Notes: generated by a model not told the origin, from the letters alone. 64,000 bases of DNA from an uncultured Lachnospiraceae bacterium (GCA_902801415.1 CADCIK010000015.1:1-64000); one strand, 5' to 3'; positions 42,964 through 51,310 are shown, counted from the first letter of the stretch. Made by a program: numbers and translations.

Positions 42964-43222
42964 ATGGCCAGAATTAAAGGCGCTCTTAATGCGAGAAAGA
43001 AACACAACAGAGTATTAAAGCTTGCCAAGGGCTACAGAGTCCCTTTGGATCGTTCGTATCAACGCAGCAGCAAGAATGAACGGACTTACCTACAGCCAGC
43101 TGATGCACGGCCTCAAGGTCGCAGGCGTTGAGATCAACCGCAAGATGCTCGCTGAGCTCGCTGTTAACGATGCAGCAGGTTTTGCAGCGCTCGTTGATGT
43201 TGCCAAGAAGGCAGTTGCTTAA
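42964..43222 (+). pseudogene. rplT: 50S ribosomal protein L20 gene with frame-shifting internal deletion
   Basis: The start (ATG 42964, GGAGG upstream) encodes the normal L20 N-terminus [20 protein letters not shown] up to KGYR at codon 25. From about 43042 the frame changes: the normal L20 C-terminal half, '[20 protein letters not shown]' onward, continues in another frame to the stop at 43222. About 32-33 codons of conserved sequence are missing; comparison with the usual L20 spacing gives a loss of about 98 bases. In the original frame the product would be 55 residues, ending at TGA 43129-43131. A CAGA present at the join is consistent with a microhomology deletion. L20 is needed early in 50S assembly, so a sequencing or assembly error must be considered. 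Confidence 0.85.
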
Positions 43223-43261
43223 TCTGATCTACAGATTAGCTTCAATTCATTAAGAAAAAAG

Positions 43262-43296
43262 AAAGCTGACGCTCATGATTGAGCGGCAGCTTTTTT
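43262..43296 (+). terminator. Rho-independent terminator of the IF3 operon
   Basis: AAAGCTGACGCTCA pairs with TGAGCGGCAGCTTT around TGAT, followed by TTTT. Same design as the terminator after the peptide importer. Confidence 0.92.
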
Positions 43297-43340
43297 GTGT
43301 GCCATTTTGGGGACTATGGACCGCTGAAGGCGGGGGATGT

Positions 43341-43814
43341 TTACGGCTTGCATTGGTGGTTGAGGTGCGGTTCCGGCCGCGTATGCAGTGGCAGCCACAT
43401 TCGTGTCTCGTTCTCAGGGGCGTGTATGAAGCCCGCCTTGCGGTAGAGTTCATCCGCGGTCGAATCCAGGCAGACATAGTCGCAGCCTGCTTCACGGCCG
43501 GCAGCGATCAGCTGGTCGACGATGGAGGCGGATAAGCCCTGATGGCGGTACTTCGGGTGTGTGTAGACGCCGGAAATGTGGCCTATGAGGCCGCACGGAG
43601 AATCGGGGCAGGGAAAGACGAAGAAGATCGAGAGTGCACCGATGGCGGCAAGATCGTCGCCTCGATATTCACCGAACAGAAGGAAAGAATTGCTCGCGAT
43701 GTTCTTATCAAGAAGTGCCATAACTTCATCGGTGAGCTCGCAGGGAAAGCCTTCCTCCCGGGAAAGTGCTAAGAAATCCAGCTTTTCTTTTTCATCTAAT
43801 CGCAATCTGCTCAT
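43341..43814 (-). CDS. GNAT-family N-acetyltransferase
   Basis: A 157-residue acetyltransferase fold. The acetyl-CoA-binding region is 'HISGVYTHPKYRHQGLSASIVDQLI' (the RxxGxx/A pattern appears as RHQGLS), followed by 'DYVCLDSTADELYRKAGFIH', the usual C-terminal strand pair. The substrate is unknown. It is convergent with the IF3 operon and lies 52 bases downstream of the CoA-transferase gene on the same strand. Confidence 0.85.
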   Translation of the reverse strand: MSRLRLDEKEKLDFLALSREEGFPCELTDEVMALLDKNIASNSFLLFGEYRGDDLAAIGALSIFFVFPCPDSPCGLIGHISGVYTHPKYRHQGLSASIVDQLIAAGREAGCDYVCLDSTADELYRKAGFIHAPENETRMWLPLHTRPEPHLNHQCKP

Positions 43815-43866
43815 TTATTTCTCCATTAGGTTCAGGGAGATTTATTTGCTGGCACAAGCCAGCGTA

Positions 43867-45210
43867 TCACCGCTTATTGGACCGCCTCCAGATCTTCTGC
43901 CTGTCGGCGGCTTCGATCAGCCAATCCCTGAAGTCGGGGTGCGCGATGGAAATGAGCATTTCCGCCCGCTCCCAGGTCGTGCGGCCGACCAGGTTCACGA
44001 CGCCCTGCTCCGTGACGATGTAATAGGCCTGGCTGCGGGGATCGGTCACTATGTCGCCCTCGAAGTGGGGCAGGATGTTGGAGTGGCGCACGCCCTTTTT
44101 GTCGGTGAAGAAAGAGGGCATGCAGATGAATGCTTTGCCGCCGCGGGCCATGGCTGCTCCTGTTACATAATCCAGTTGGCCGCCGGTACCGCTGATCTGG
44201 CGAAGGCCGACGGATTCCGCGCAGATCTGTCCGTACAGATCCACTGCGATACAGCTGTTGATCGAGACCATGTTGTCGAGCTGGGCGATGGTGCCCGGAT
44301 CGTTGACAAATTCGAGGGGCTCGATGATCACGCCGGGATTCATATCGACCCATTCGTAGAGTTTTCTGGATCCGAAAACAATGCCGGTCACGCCCTTGCC
44401 GCGCTGGAAGGTCTTCTTCTGATTGGTAAGCTTGCCGGCCTTATACAACTCGTAGTAAGCGTCGCCGCAGAGCTCGGTGTGCATACCAAGGTCCTCGATA
44501 TCGGTCAGTGACAGCATGGAACCGATGACGTTGGGCATGGCACCGATTCCAAGCTGCAGAGTCGCGCCGTCCCGGATAAAGGGGATGATGTGAGTCGCAA
44601 TCCGGATGTCCTCCTCGGTGGGCGTCTCAATGGGGAACTCCGGAAGCGGCGGATGCTCGCCCTCGACGATATAGTCGACCTCGGAAATATGGATGCTCTC
44701 ATCGAAGCCGCCCAGGATCCGCGGCAGTCTCTCATTGACTTCGAGGATCACGATGTCCGCCTGCTCCAGGATGCCCTTTGCGCAGCCGGTCGAGCAGGAC
44801 AGGTTAAAATATCCGTGCTTGTCCATTGGCGTGACAGAGCACATCGCTACGTTGACTGTCAGAAAGTGACGGTAGTAGGGGACAAGCAGGTGGAAGATCA
44901 TGGGAATATAGTTGCAGAGCCCCTTGTCGCACAGCTGTCTCTCATAGGCGCTGCAATGCCAGGAATTATAGAGGAAGTGTTCACGCGTCGGATCGCATTC
45001 TACCGCCTCGATGGGGCCAAAACACAGATTACCCCGTATTTTGACATCGTGAAGCTCGTCCCTGCGGGCAGCCAGCGCCCGGTCCAGAAGATACGGGAAG
45101 CCTACATTCGACGTATAGTCCACCCAGTCGCCGCTCTTGACGACGCTGACAGCCTCCTCGGGAGTTCTCTTTTTGCGGTTGTACTCAGCAAGGAAATCCA
45201 TGTAAACCAT
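43867..45210 (-). CDS. acetyl-CoA hydrolase/CoA-transferase family protein (butyryl-CoA:acetate type)
   Basis: A 447-residue family I CoA-transferase. The start 'MDFLAEYNRKKRTPEEAVSV' and 'SGDWVDY', 'HFVYNSW'-like 'HFLYNSWHCSAYERQL' closely recall butyryl-CoA:acetate and 4-hydroxybutyrate CoA-transferases of gut butyrate producers. The catalytic glutamate is E246 in MHTELCGDA, and the CoA-binding 'LQLGIGAMPNVI' precedes it. It moves CoA between an acyl-CoA and acetate; which acyl group cannot be decided by eye. AAGGAGG lies four bases before the chosen ATG. Confidence 0.85.
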   Translation of the reverse strand: MVYMDFLAEYNRKKRTPEEAVSVVKSGDWVDYTSNVGFPYLLDRALAARRDELHDVKIRGNLCFGPIEAVECDPTREHFLYNSWHCSAYERQLCDKGLCNYIPMIFHLLVPYYRHFLTVNVAMCSVTPMDKHGYFNLSCSTGCAKGILEQADIVILEVNERLPRILGGFDESIHISEVDYIVEGEHPPLPEFPIETPTEEDIRIATHIIPFIRDGATLQLGIGAMPNVIGSMLSLTDIEDLGMHTELCGDAYYELYKAGKLTNQKKTFQRGKGVTGIVFGSRKLYEWVDMNPGVIIEPLEFVNDPGTIAQLDNMVSINSCIAVDLYGQICAESVGLRQISGTGGQLDYVTGAAMARGGKAFICMPSFFTDKKGVRHSNILPHFEGDIVTDPRSQAYYIVTEQGVVNLVGRTTWERAEMLISIAHPDFRDWLIEAADRQKIWRRSNKR

Positions 45211-45312
45211 ATTGCCTCCTTCCCGCCGTTTCAGCCTTGTTGATCAACGGGCTGACGGCGCGTGAGCCGGAAGTGACAGGCTGTGCCGCGAGGTGCATAT
45301 TGAAGATTCCGA

Positions 45313-46431
45313 TCAGATCATCGGCAGCGCGACATTGTCGTATACCACAACTTTGCCGTCGTGTTTGGTGCAGGCCTCGATCACGCCGTCCTGGGAGATG
45401 ACAAAAGCGACGCTGCCCGGCACCGCGCTGCAGAAGCGGTAACCGGCTCTGTGGCGCATTCCGTTGTCCTGGAAAGTCTTGTAGGTCTGATCCTGATCAT
45501 CGTAGCCGATGAAACGCATCTTGGGGTGCCTGGAGCCCATCTTGTCGGTGAGGACTTCGGCGCCAAAACCCAGAAGATCCAGGTCCTTGGTGAGGACGAC
45601 AGCCCCGTCGACGGAGGTCATCTTTGCGATCATATCGGCATAGGTGACGAGCTCTTTCTCCTTGGGCTTGCCAGAAGGTTTTTCTATATTGGTCCCGCCG
45701 CCGAACATAAAGCGGCTGGGAAGCTGGTATTTGATGTCGATGAACTGCTCGCAGGCTTCTTCGGAGGGAACGATCAGGATCGTCGCGCCGTGCTCGAAAA
45801 AGCCCACCTCCCAGAGCACTCTGTAGAGGAGCTGAAGACGCTCTTTCTCCGAAATATTTGATCCATTCCTCAGCTCCTCCGCGATCGGCGTCGAAGTGAA
45901 AATATCCGTGCGGAAGAACACGCAGCGTCCGGCGTCGTAATTGACGATCGAGGTCTCGCCAAAACAGAGCCTCAGTTCACCGGGGCCGCCGACAAAAATA
46001 TTGGGGATGCGGGGCATGCGGTTTCCGGATGCCAGTTCGCGGGTGACGATCTTTTGCCACGCTGTGTAAGAGGCGATGATACCGATCGCTTTAAAGGGGC
46101 GCTCATTGATGTCCAGCATGAGATAGCTCATGTTTTCGTTCAGCGCGGGCACAAGCTTGTTGAGTTCGCGGGCCGTAAAGAGGATCGGTTCCTTGAAAAG
46201 AAGGACGTGGGAATAGATGTAGGTGTCCAGAAGCTCCGAATCCGGGCTTACAAAGCACACCCTGAAAGAGGGAAAACGGCCTTCCTCGCGCATGCAGCTG
46301 ACATTGAGAAGGACCTGGCAGACCTCCTCCAGAATATCTCTGGGGGGAAGCTTCTGGTCGTCCTCCATATCGCTGACAGCCTGGTCATAGAGGTCGTATA
46401 CGGAATCGACAAAGGTTGAAATATCGCTCAT
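45313..46431 (-). CDS. DisA_N-type diadenylate cyclase-like protein (DACNV-like sensor plus DAC)
   Basis: A soluble 372-residue protein. Residues ~1-205 form an N-terminal domain resembling the putative sensor DACNV; ~210-355 form a diadenylate-cyclase domain, with 'HGATILIVPS', DGA at 275-277 in 'DGAVVLTKDLDLLGFGA' and RHR at 326-328 in 'NGMRHRAGYRF', the two motifs that make c-di-AMP from two ATP. It is neither membrane CdaA nor DNA-binding DisA. The ATG at 46431 is chosen because GGAG is six bases upstream; a longer frame to 46542 runs through the tRNA-side gap. Cyclase activity is likely from the motifs but unproved. Confidence 0.75.
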   Translation of the reverse strand: MSDISTFVDSVYDLYDQAVSDMEDDQKLPPRDILEEVCQVLLNVSCMREEGRFPSFRVCFVSPDSELLDTYIYSHVLLFKEPILFTARELNKLVPALNENMSYLMLDINERPFKAIGIIASYTAWQKIVTRELASGNRMPRIPNIFVGGPGELRLCFGETSIVNYDAGRCVFFRTDIFTSTPIAEELRNGSNISEKERLQLLYRVLWEVGFFEHGATILIVPSEEACEQFIDIKYQLPSRFMFGGGTNIEKPSGKPKEKELVTYADMIAKMTSVDGAVVLTKDLDLLGFGAEVLTDKMGSRHPKMRFIGYDDQDQTYKTFQDNGMRHRAGYRFCSAVPGSVAFVISQDGVIEACTKHDGKVVVYDNVALPMI

Positions 46432-46572
46432 GATCATCTCCAAATTGATAGTTTTTTCGAAGGCGTCTGTATGGGAATGCTGCCGGTTGGACAATTTTTT
46501 GACACCGGGAGCAGCGCGCTGCCGTCCGAATCTTTCTCTCATTGTAACAAGGTTTGCCTTTAAATAACATAA

Positions 46573-46603
46573 GAAAAGACCGCAAACTTAACGTTTGCGG
46601 TCT
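46573..46603 (-). terminator. terminator after tRNA-Pro
   Basis: An 11-bp perfect stem (46577-46587 with 46593-46603) followed on the minus strand by TTTTC. It lies ten bases downstream of the tRNA. Confidence 0.9.
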
Positions 46604-46612
46604 CCCTTATAA

Positions 46613-46686
46613 TCGGAGTGACGGGATTCGAACCCACGACCCCTTCGTCCCTAACGAAGTGCGCTAGCCAGCTGCGCTACACCCCG
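46613..46686 (-). tRNA. tRNA-Pro(AGG)
   Basis: Cloverleaf of 74 bases on the minus strand. Acceptor CGGGGTG pairs with CACTCCG (one G-T), discriminator A; anticodon arm CTTCG-TTAGGGA-CGAAG gives anticodon AGG; T arm GTGGGTTCGAATCCC. 3' CCA is not encoded. A34 would be deaminated to inosine to read more than CCU. Confidence 0.95.
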
Positions 46687-46792
46687 ATCTTCAATTTGAA
46701 GTACCTGCTTTTCAACAGGCAAATGCTATTATATATGGTCATTGGCAGAAATGCAAGGGTTATTTGCAAATAAAATAGAAATATTTTTCAGT

Positions 46793-46852
46793 GCCGAAGG
46801 GCTGCCCTGTGATTGCCACCGCCAAGGGGGAACCGAAGGGGAACCCTGTGAT
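46793..46852. repeat. two copies of a REP-like short palindromic motif
   Basis: CCGAAGGGCTGCCCTGTGA and CCGAAGGGGAACCCTGTGAT occur 40 bases apart in the 274-base gap before the CofE-like gene. Related copies lie at 53701, 60522 and 61355. Confidence 0.55.
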
Positions 46853-46865
46853 CAAATTTTGCCCG

Positions 46866-46894
46866 TTGCAGAATGATAGTTAAGCAATTATAAT
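46866..46894 (+). promoter_or_regulatory. promoter of the CofE-like gene
   Basis: TTGCAG at 46866-46871 and TATAAT at 46889-46894, spacer 17, about 67 bases before the start codon. Confidence 0.7.
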
Positions 46895-46960
46895 TTAATG
46901 GGATTTTGGGGATTACTACCAGTTCCGGTAAATTGGTTTTCATAAAGGAGAAGAACACAG

Positions 46961-48163
46961 ATGAGCAAAACAGAACGCAGAGTCGGCACAGTTTCAAGGG
47001 GAATCAGATGCCCCATCATCAGAGAAGGCGATGATCTTGCTGCGATCGTCACAGACAGTGTGCTGAAGGCAGCAGAGAGCGAAGGATTTGAGCTCCGCGA
47101 CCGCGACGTGATCGCAGTTACCGAGTCCATCGTTGCGAGATCGCAGGGAAATTACTGCTCCGTAGAGGACATCGCGGCGGACATCAGGGCCAAGCTTGGC
47201 GGCGAAACCATCGGCGTGATCTTCCCGATCCTGTCCAGAAACAGATTCGCGATCTGCCTGCGCGGCATCGCAATGGGCGCTAAGAAGGTCGTTCTGATGC
47301 TCAGCTATCCCTCCGACGAAGTCGGCAACGAGCTGGTCAGCCTCGACAAGATCGATGAGGCGGGCGTCAACCCTTACAGCGATGTTCTGACTCTGGCAAA
47401 ATACAGAGAGCTCTTCGGCGTCAACAAGCACGAGTTCACCGGCGTGGATTATGTGGAGTACTACGGAAACCTCATCCGTGAGTGCGGCGCGGAGTGCGAG
47501 ATCATCTTTGCCAACCAGCCCAAGGCCATCCTCGAGTACGCGGATCACATTCTCAACTGCGACATCCACACCAGAAAGCGCACCAAGAGGATCCTCCTCG
47601 CCGGCGGCGCTAAGGCTGTCTGCAGCCTCGACGAGATCATGAACGCGCCTGTAAACGGCAGCGGCTGCAACGAGCTGTACGGCCTTCTGGGATCCAACAA
47701 GTCCACAGAGAACAAGATCAAACTGTTCCCCAGAGACGCAAGCGATCTGGTTCTGGATATCCAGGCCCAGATCCTGAAGGAAACCGGCAAGCATGTAGAA
47801 GTCATGGTCTACGGCGACGGCGCTTTCAAGGATCCCCAGGGCAAGATCTGGGAACTGGCAGATCCGGTCGTATCTCCCTTCTTCACAGACGGCCTGATCG
47901 GTACGCCCAACGAGCTCAAGCTCAAATATCTTGCGGATAACGATTACAAGCATCTGTCCGGCGAGGAACTTAAGGCTGCCATTTCCGAGAGCATCCGCCA
48001 GAAGGACGCGGATCTCAAGGGCAATATGGCTTCCCAGGGAACAACACCCCGCCAGCTGACAGACCTGATCGGTTCCCTCTGCGACCTGACCAGCGGATCG
48101 GGCGACAAGGGTACGCCGGTCGTGCTCGTGCAGGGATATTTTGACAACTATACGAACGCGTGA
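46961..48163 (+). CDS. coenzyme F420-0:L-glutamate ligase (CofE)-like protein
   Basis: A 400-residue protein. Residues ~10-240 contain the CofE-type signature, for example 'DRDVIAVTESIVARSQGNY' and 'VIFPILSRNRFAICLRGIAMGAKKV'; the C-terminal part ('VEVMVYGDGAFKDPQGKIWELADP') also belongs to the longer Firmicute version. In methanogens CofE adds glutamates to F420. No other F420 gene is present here, and F420 is not expected in this group, so the substrate is probably another phosphorylated or folate-like acceptor. Single gene with its own promoter. Confidence 0.75.
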   Translation: MSKTERRVGTVSRGIRCPIIREGDDLAAIVTDSVLKAAESEGFELRDRDVIAVTESIVARSQGNYCSVEDIAADIRAKLGGETIGVIFPILSRNRFAICLRGIAMGAKKVVLMLSYPSDEVGNELVSLDKIDEAGVNPYSDVLTLAKYRELFGVNKHEFTGVDYVEYYGNLIRECGAECEIIFANQPKAILEYADHILNCDIHTRKRTKRILLAGGAKAVCSLDEIMNAPVNGSGCNELYGLLGSNKSTENKIKLFPRDASDLVLDIQAQILKETGKHVEVMVYGDGAFKDPQGKIWELADPVVSPFFTDGLIGTPNELKLKYLADNDYKHLSGEELKAAISESIRQKDADLKGNMASQGTTPRQLTDLIGSLCDLTSGSGDKGTPVVLVQGYFDNYTNA

Positions 48164-48269
48164 TCATTGGGCTGCCCCTTTTCCCGGCGGCGTAATATCC
48201 GGCGGCGGAGGGGCCTTCTCTGGTGGTATAGTATCCGGCAGCAAAGGGACATTCTCTGGTGGCTGAAAA

Positions 48270-49481
48270 ATGAAAAAGAACAAACTAAGCAATCAAAAAT
48301 GGTATAACAATGCAGTTGCAGTTCTGATCGGCGTTGTCAGCTATGTCGCGCTGACCCACCTGAGCGAGATCGCTGACAGCTTAAAGAGCTTCAGTGAATA
48401 CTTTACGTCTGTTTTTATAGGGTGTGCGATCGCGTATCTGATCAATCCGCTTGCCTGCTTTTTTGAAAAGAACGTCTTTCACGGTCTGAGGAAGAGAACC
48501 ATGCGCTGGATGCTTTCGGTGGTGGTCTCGATGCTGTTTCTGGTGCTGCTCCTGATGCTTCTCATGCTGATGCTGATCCCGCAGCTGATCGAGAGCATTT
48601 CCCTTCTGATCGGCAACATGGACGGCTATATCAGGACCTTGAACGGCCTGATCGCGAACTGGAGCATTATGGGCATAGATGTCAGTACGCAGCTCAATGA
48701 GCTGATGGCTTCTTCCGAGGACCTGATCCAGACAGGAACCCAGCTCCTGACATCCTCCCTGAAAAACATTCTCGCGACTTCGAGAGGGATCGGAAAGAAT
48801 ATACTCAATGTTTTGCTTGCGCTGATCCTGTCAGTGTATCTTCTTGCGGCTAAAGACCCGATCAAACAGGGAAGCAAGCGCCTTCTCAAGGCATCTATGT
48901 CAGACTGGTGGTACGACCACGTAGTCACTTTCATCAAGCGCTGCAACAGTATTCTGGTCCGCTATATCATTTTCTCCATCCTGGACGCAGTCATCGTCGG
49001 CGGCGCAAACGCCATTTTCATGGGGGCTGTCGGAATGCAGTACGTCGGACTGATCTCCGTGGTCGTAGGCGTCACAAACCTGATCCCCAGTTTCGGTCCC
49101 ATTATCGGCGCTGTCATCGGAGGATTTATCCTGCTGCTGGTCAATCCATGGCACGCATTGATGTTCCTCGGTTTTACGGCAGTTCTGCAGACGCTGGACG
49201 GCTATGTGATCAAGCCCAAGCTGTTTGGCGATTCCCTTGGTGTCTCCGGTTTCCTGATCCTGACCGCGATCATTGTCTTCGGCAATATTTTCGGCATCAT
49301 CGGAATCCTTCTTGCGATCCCGCTGGCCGCGATCATCGACTTCACGTATGAGGAATACTTCCTGCCGCATCTTGAGGCACGCAAAGCACGACTGGTAGCG
49401 GAGGAAGAAAAAGATCAGCGCAAGACCGCGCGGAAGGTGGAGAAGAAAGACGAGAAAGCTGAGGAGAAAGTGTCAGAATGA
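48270..49481 (+). CDS. AI-2E family transporter (YtvI/PerM type)
   Basis: A 403-residue membrane protein with about eight helices: a hydrophobic N-terminal pair, the amphipathic region 'LIPQLIESISLLIGNMDGYI', and the C-terminal part with 'ISVVVGVTNLIPSFGPIIGA' and 'DGYVIKPKLFGDSLGVSGFLIL', the hallmark of the family. Substrates range from autoinducer 2 to sodium export; undecided. The charged C-terminal tail is lysine- and glutamate-rich. It overlaps trmD by ATGA, so the two are coupled. Confidence 0.9.
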   Translation: MKKNKLSNQKWYNNAVAVLIGVVSYVALTHLSEIADSLKSFSEYFTSVFIGCAIAYLINPLACFFEKNVFHGLRKRTMRWMLSVVVSMLFLVLLLMLLMLMLIPQLIESISLLIGNMDGYIRTLNGLIANWSIMGIDVSTQLNELMASSEDLIQTGTQLLTSSLKNILATSRGIGKNILNVLLALILSVYLLAAKDPIKQGSKRLLKASMSDWWYDHVVTFIKRCNSILVRYIIFSILDAVIVGGANAIFMGAVGMQYVGLISVVVGVTNLIPSFGPIIGAVIGGFILLLVNPWHALMFLGFTAVLQTLDGYVIKPKLFGDSLGVSGFLILTAIIVFGNIFGIIGILLAIPLAAIIDFTYEEYFLPHLEARKARLVAEEEKDQRKTARKVEKKDEKAEEKVSE

Positions 49482-50230
49482 AGATCACGATCCTGACAAT
49501 GTTTCCCAAGCTGTTTGACAGTTTCCGGGAAGGTCCCGTCGTGCAGCGGGCCATCCGCAAAGGCAGTCTGGAGCTGACGGTCGTGGACATCAAAGATTTC
49601 GCACCGGGAAGCTTCCGCCACATCGACGATTCTCCCTTCGGCGGCGGCGCGGGCATGGTGATGCGATGCCAGCCTGTGCTGGACGCGCTCAGAAGTGTGA
49701 GAGGAAGTGCGGAGCGCGGAAGTGCAGTGAGTTCCCGGAGCACAATTGTTGCTGCATTGTCACCGGCCGGCCGTCCGTTTACACAGAAAGAAGCCCACCG
49801 TCTGTCGCAGGTTTCTCACCTGATCCTGATCTGCGGCCACTATGAGGGCATGGACGAAAGGATCTATCGCCACGTGGACGAGGAGATCTCGATCGGGGAC
49901 TATGTTTTGACAGGGGGCGAGATCGCAGCTATGGCAGTCTCGGACGCCGTGATCAGGCTTTTGCCAGGCGCGCTGCGAAGCGAGAGCACATCGGAGGAAT
50001 CCTTCGAAAACGGGCTTCTCGAGTACCCTCAGTACACGCAGCCTGCAGTCTACGAAGGGGAGGCGGTGCCGGAGGTCCTCTTATCCGGAAACCATGCGCG
50101 GATACGGTGCTGGCGGCTCAAAGAGTCGCTGCGGCGGACATTGGAGCGGCGGCCCGACCTGTTGGAGGGCAGGCAGTTCACAGAAGAAGAAATTGCTCTT
50201 TTAGAAGAGATTAAGAAGGATGCCCGGTAG
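49478..50230 (+). CDS. trmD: tRNA (guanine-37-N1)-methyltransferase
   Basis: SPOUT-class enzyme that methylates G37 of tRNAs such as tRNA-Pro and tRNA-Leu and so prevents +1 frameshifts. Blocks: 'MKITILTMFPKLFDSF', 'DDSPFGGGAGMVM', 'LICGHYEGMDERIYRHVDEE' and 'SIGDYVLTGGEIAAMAV', the trefoil-knot cofactor site. 250 residues is normal. It is not in the usual rpsP-rimM-trmD-rplS set but follows a permease gene. The stop codon is inside the terminator hairpin. Confidence 0.96.
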   Translation: MKITILTMFPKLFDSFREGPVVQRAIRKGSLELTVVDIKDFAPGSFRHIDDSPFGGGAGMVMRCQPVLDALRSVRGSAERGSAVSSRSTIVAALSPAGRPFTQKEAHRLSQVSHLILICGHYEGMDERIYRHVDEEISIGDYVLTGGEIAAMAVSDAVIRLLPGALRSESTSEESFENGLLEYPQYTQPAVYEGEAVPEVLLSGNHARIRCWRLKESLRRTLERRPDLLEGRQFTEEEIALLEEIKKDAR

Positions 50231-50243
50231 GGCATCCTTCTTT
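50213..50243 (+). terminator. terminator overlapping the trmD stop codon
   Basis: A 13-bp perfect stem AAGAAGGATGCCC / GGGCATCCTTCTT with loop GGTA; the TAG stop of trmD (50228-50230) lies at loop and stem edge. The T-run is short (CTTCTTTG). Confidence 0.8.
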
Positions 50244-50299
50244 GTATGGAATCATGATGAAACCAGATTGCTGTGCGGCGGAACCAGTGGAAAATGTCT

Positions 50300-50434
50300 G
50301 TTGGGCAAATTGGCTCGATTTCTGCAAATATTCTCCAGCAGGAGTGACTGGCTTGTCACTATTTTGATCATTTTTGTTAGCTATTAAATGATTTGTTGGC
50401 GCAAGTCCTCCATAGGGGTACGCTTTTGCCCAAC
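50300..50434 (-). repeat. 135-bp element with inverted ends, copy A
   Basis: Bounded by GTTGGGCAAA and TTTGCCCAAC, a 10-bp inverted pair. It is the reverse complement of copy B (53828-53962) with five mismatches in 135 bases (about 96 percent). Homology continues ~17 bases past the right end (a GTGGATTWTCC block). A further fragment of the flank, GTGGATTTTCCGCTG on minus, sits at 50571-50585. The rest of 50245-50610 shows no gene that I can support. Confidence 0.85.
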
Positions 50435-50616
50435 GCGGTGGATTATCCATCAGACAATGTGGCGCGAGCAGGTAGAAAACAGCTGAATTCAGCCAACCGG
50501 TGGAAAAACGAAAGCTGCGAATGGCACTAACCATTAGACATGCATAGATTTCGCCCAACTGAACGGGGACCAGCGGAAAATCCACCGAGCCGCTTGTCTC
50601 TGACACTATAACAAAC

Positions 50617-50644
50617 AAAAACGCAGGCCCTCAAAGGGCCTGCG
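50617..50644 (-). terminator. terminator of the ABC-transporter type IV-like gene
   Basis: CGCAGGCCC (50622-50630) pairs with GGGCCTGCG (50636-50644) around TCAAA; on the minus strand it is followed by TTTTTG. Confidence 0.88.
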
Positions 50645-50697
50645 CCAGTGGTTCAAACGAATTCAGTTATCGAAATGCACCTGCAATTCCGGTGCTG

Positions 50698-51273
50698 TCA
50701 GCCGTCTTTGCCGCTTTTCTCCTTCTGTCTGTTATTGACCTGGTACAGCAGGCCGTCCACGATCATTGCAAGCGCCAGGCTCCGGCAGACAATGGTCATG
50801 ACTCCCGGATCGAACAAGGACATGACCTTGATCAGGATCGGTATGACCATGTAGACCAGAAGCACGCCGGAAACGCCAAAGAACATCACCGATCTCAGGC
50901 AGACATACCCGTTAATATTGCCGAAATTCCAGATCTCCGTGTTGTAATCCCATAGCCTGGTATGGAACACGTTGTACAAAACCCAGCCGGTCACATACTC
51001 CATGACGCCCGAGACGACCACGCACATGACAAATACAAGCAGGGGATGTTCCTTAAACGGATACACAAGCAGCGTATAAGCCGCCCCGCCGAACACGTAG
51101 ATGGGGATCCAGGGACCGTAGGAGGAGCCTCTTTTGATAAAGCGCCCCGTATCAATTTTGTAAAACAATAGCTCGTAGATAAACCCGAACACGCCGCTGA
51201 ATACCATGATCAGGATCAGCAGGTTGATCAGCTGCCGGGTGTCCCAGCCGGTTTCTGCTCTGAGCAGCTGCAT
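50698..51273 (-). CDS. putative ABC-transporter type IV membrane protein (PF06541-like)
   Basis: A 191-residue membrane protein with five or six helices. The family pattern is 'GFIYELLFYKIDTGRFIKRG' followed by 'SYGPWIPIYVFGGA' and later 'VSGVMEYVTGWVLYNVF' and 'RLWDYNTEIWNFGNINGYV'. Function unknown, despite the family name. It has its own terminator, and a 22-bp dyad upstream suggests dedicated control. Confidence 0.8.
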   Translation of the reverse strand: MQLLRAETGWDTRQLINLLILIMVFSGVFGFIYELLFYKIDTGRFIKRGSSYGPWIPIYVFGGAAYTLLVYPFKEHPLLVFVMCVVVSGVMEYVTGWVLYNVFHTRLWDYNTEIWNFGNINGYVCLRSVMFFGVSGVLLVYMVIPILIKVMSLFDPGVMTIVCRSLALAMIVDGLLYQVNNRQKEKSGKDG

Positions 51274-51288
51274 ATTTTTGCTCCTTTC

Positions 51289-51310
51289 AAAATACTCTGA
51301 GGAGTATTTT
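51289..51310. promoter_or_regulatory. 22-bp dyad upstream of the type IV-like membrane gene
   Basis: AAAATACTC-TGAG-GAGTATTTT is a perfect 9-bp inverted repeat with 4-base centre, 16 bases before the start codon, in the 94-base gap after the radical SAM gene. It looks like an operator. Confidence 0.5.

Noticed and set aside
43022..43222. Separate small gene with L20 C-terminal domain
   Set aside because: It has a TTG start without a ribosome site and simply continues the broken rplT gene in the shifted frame.
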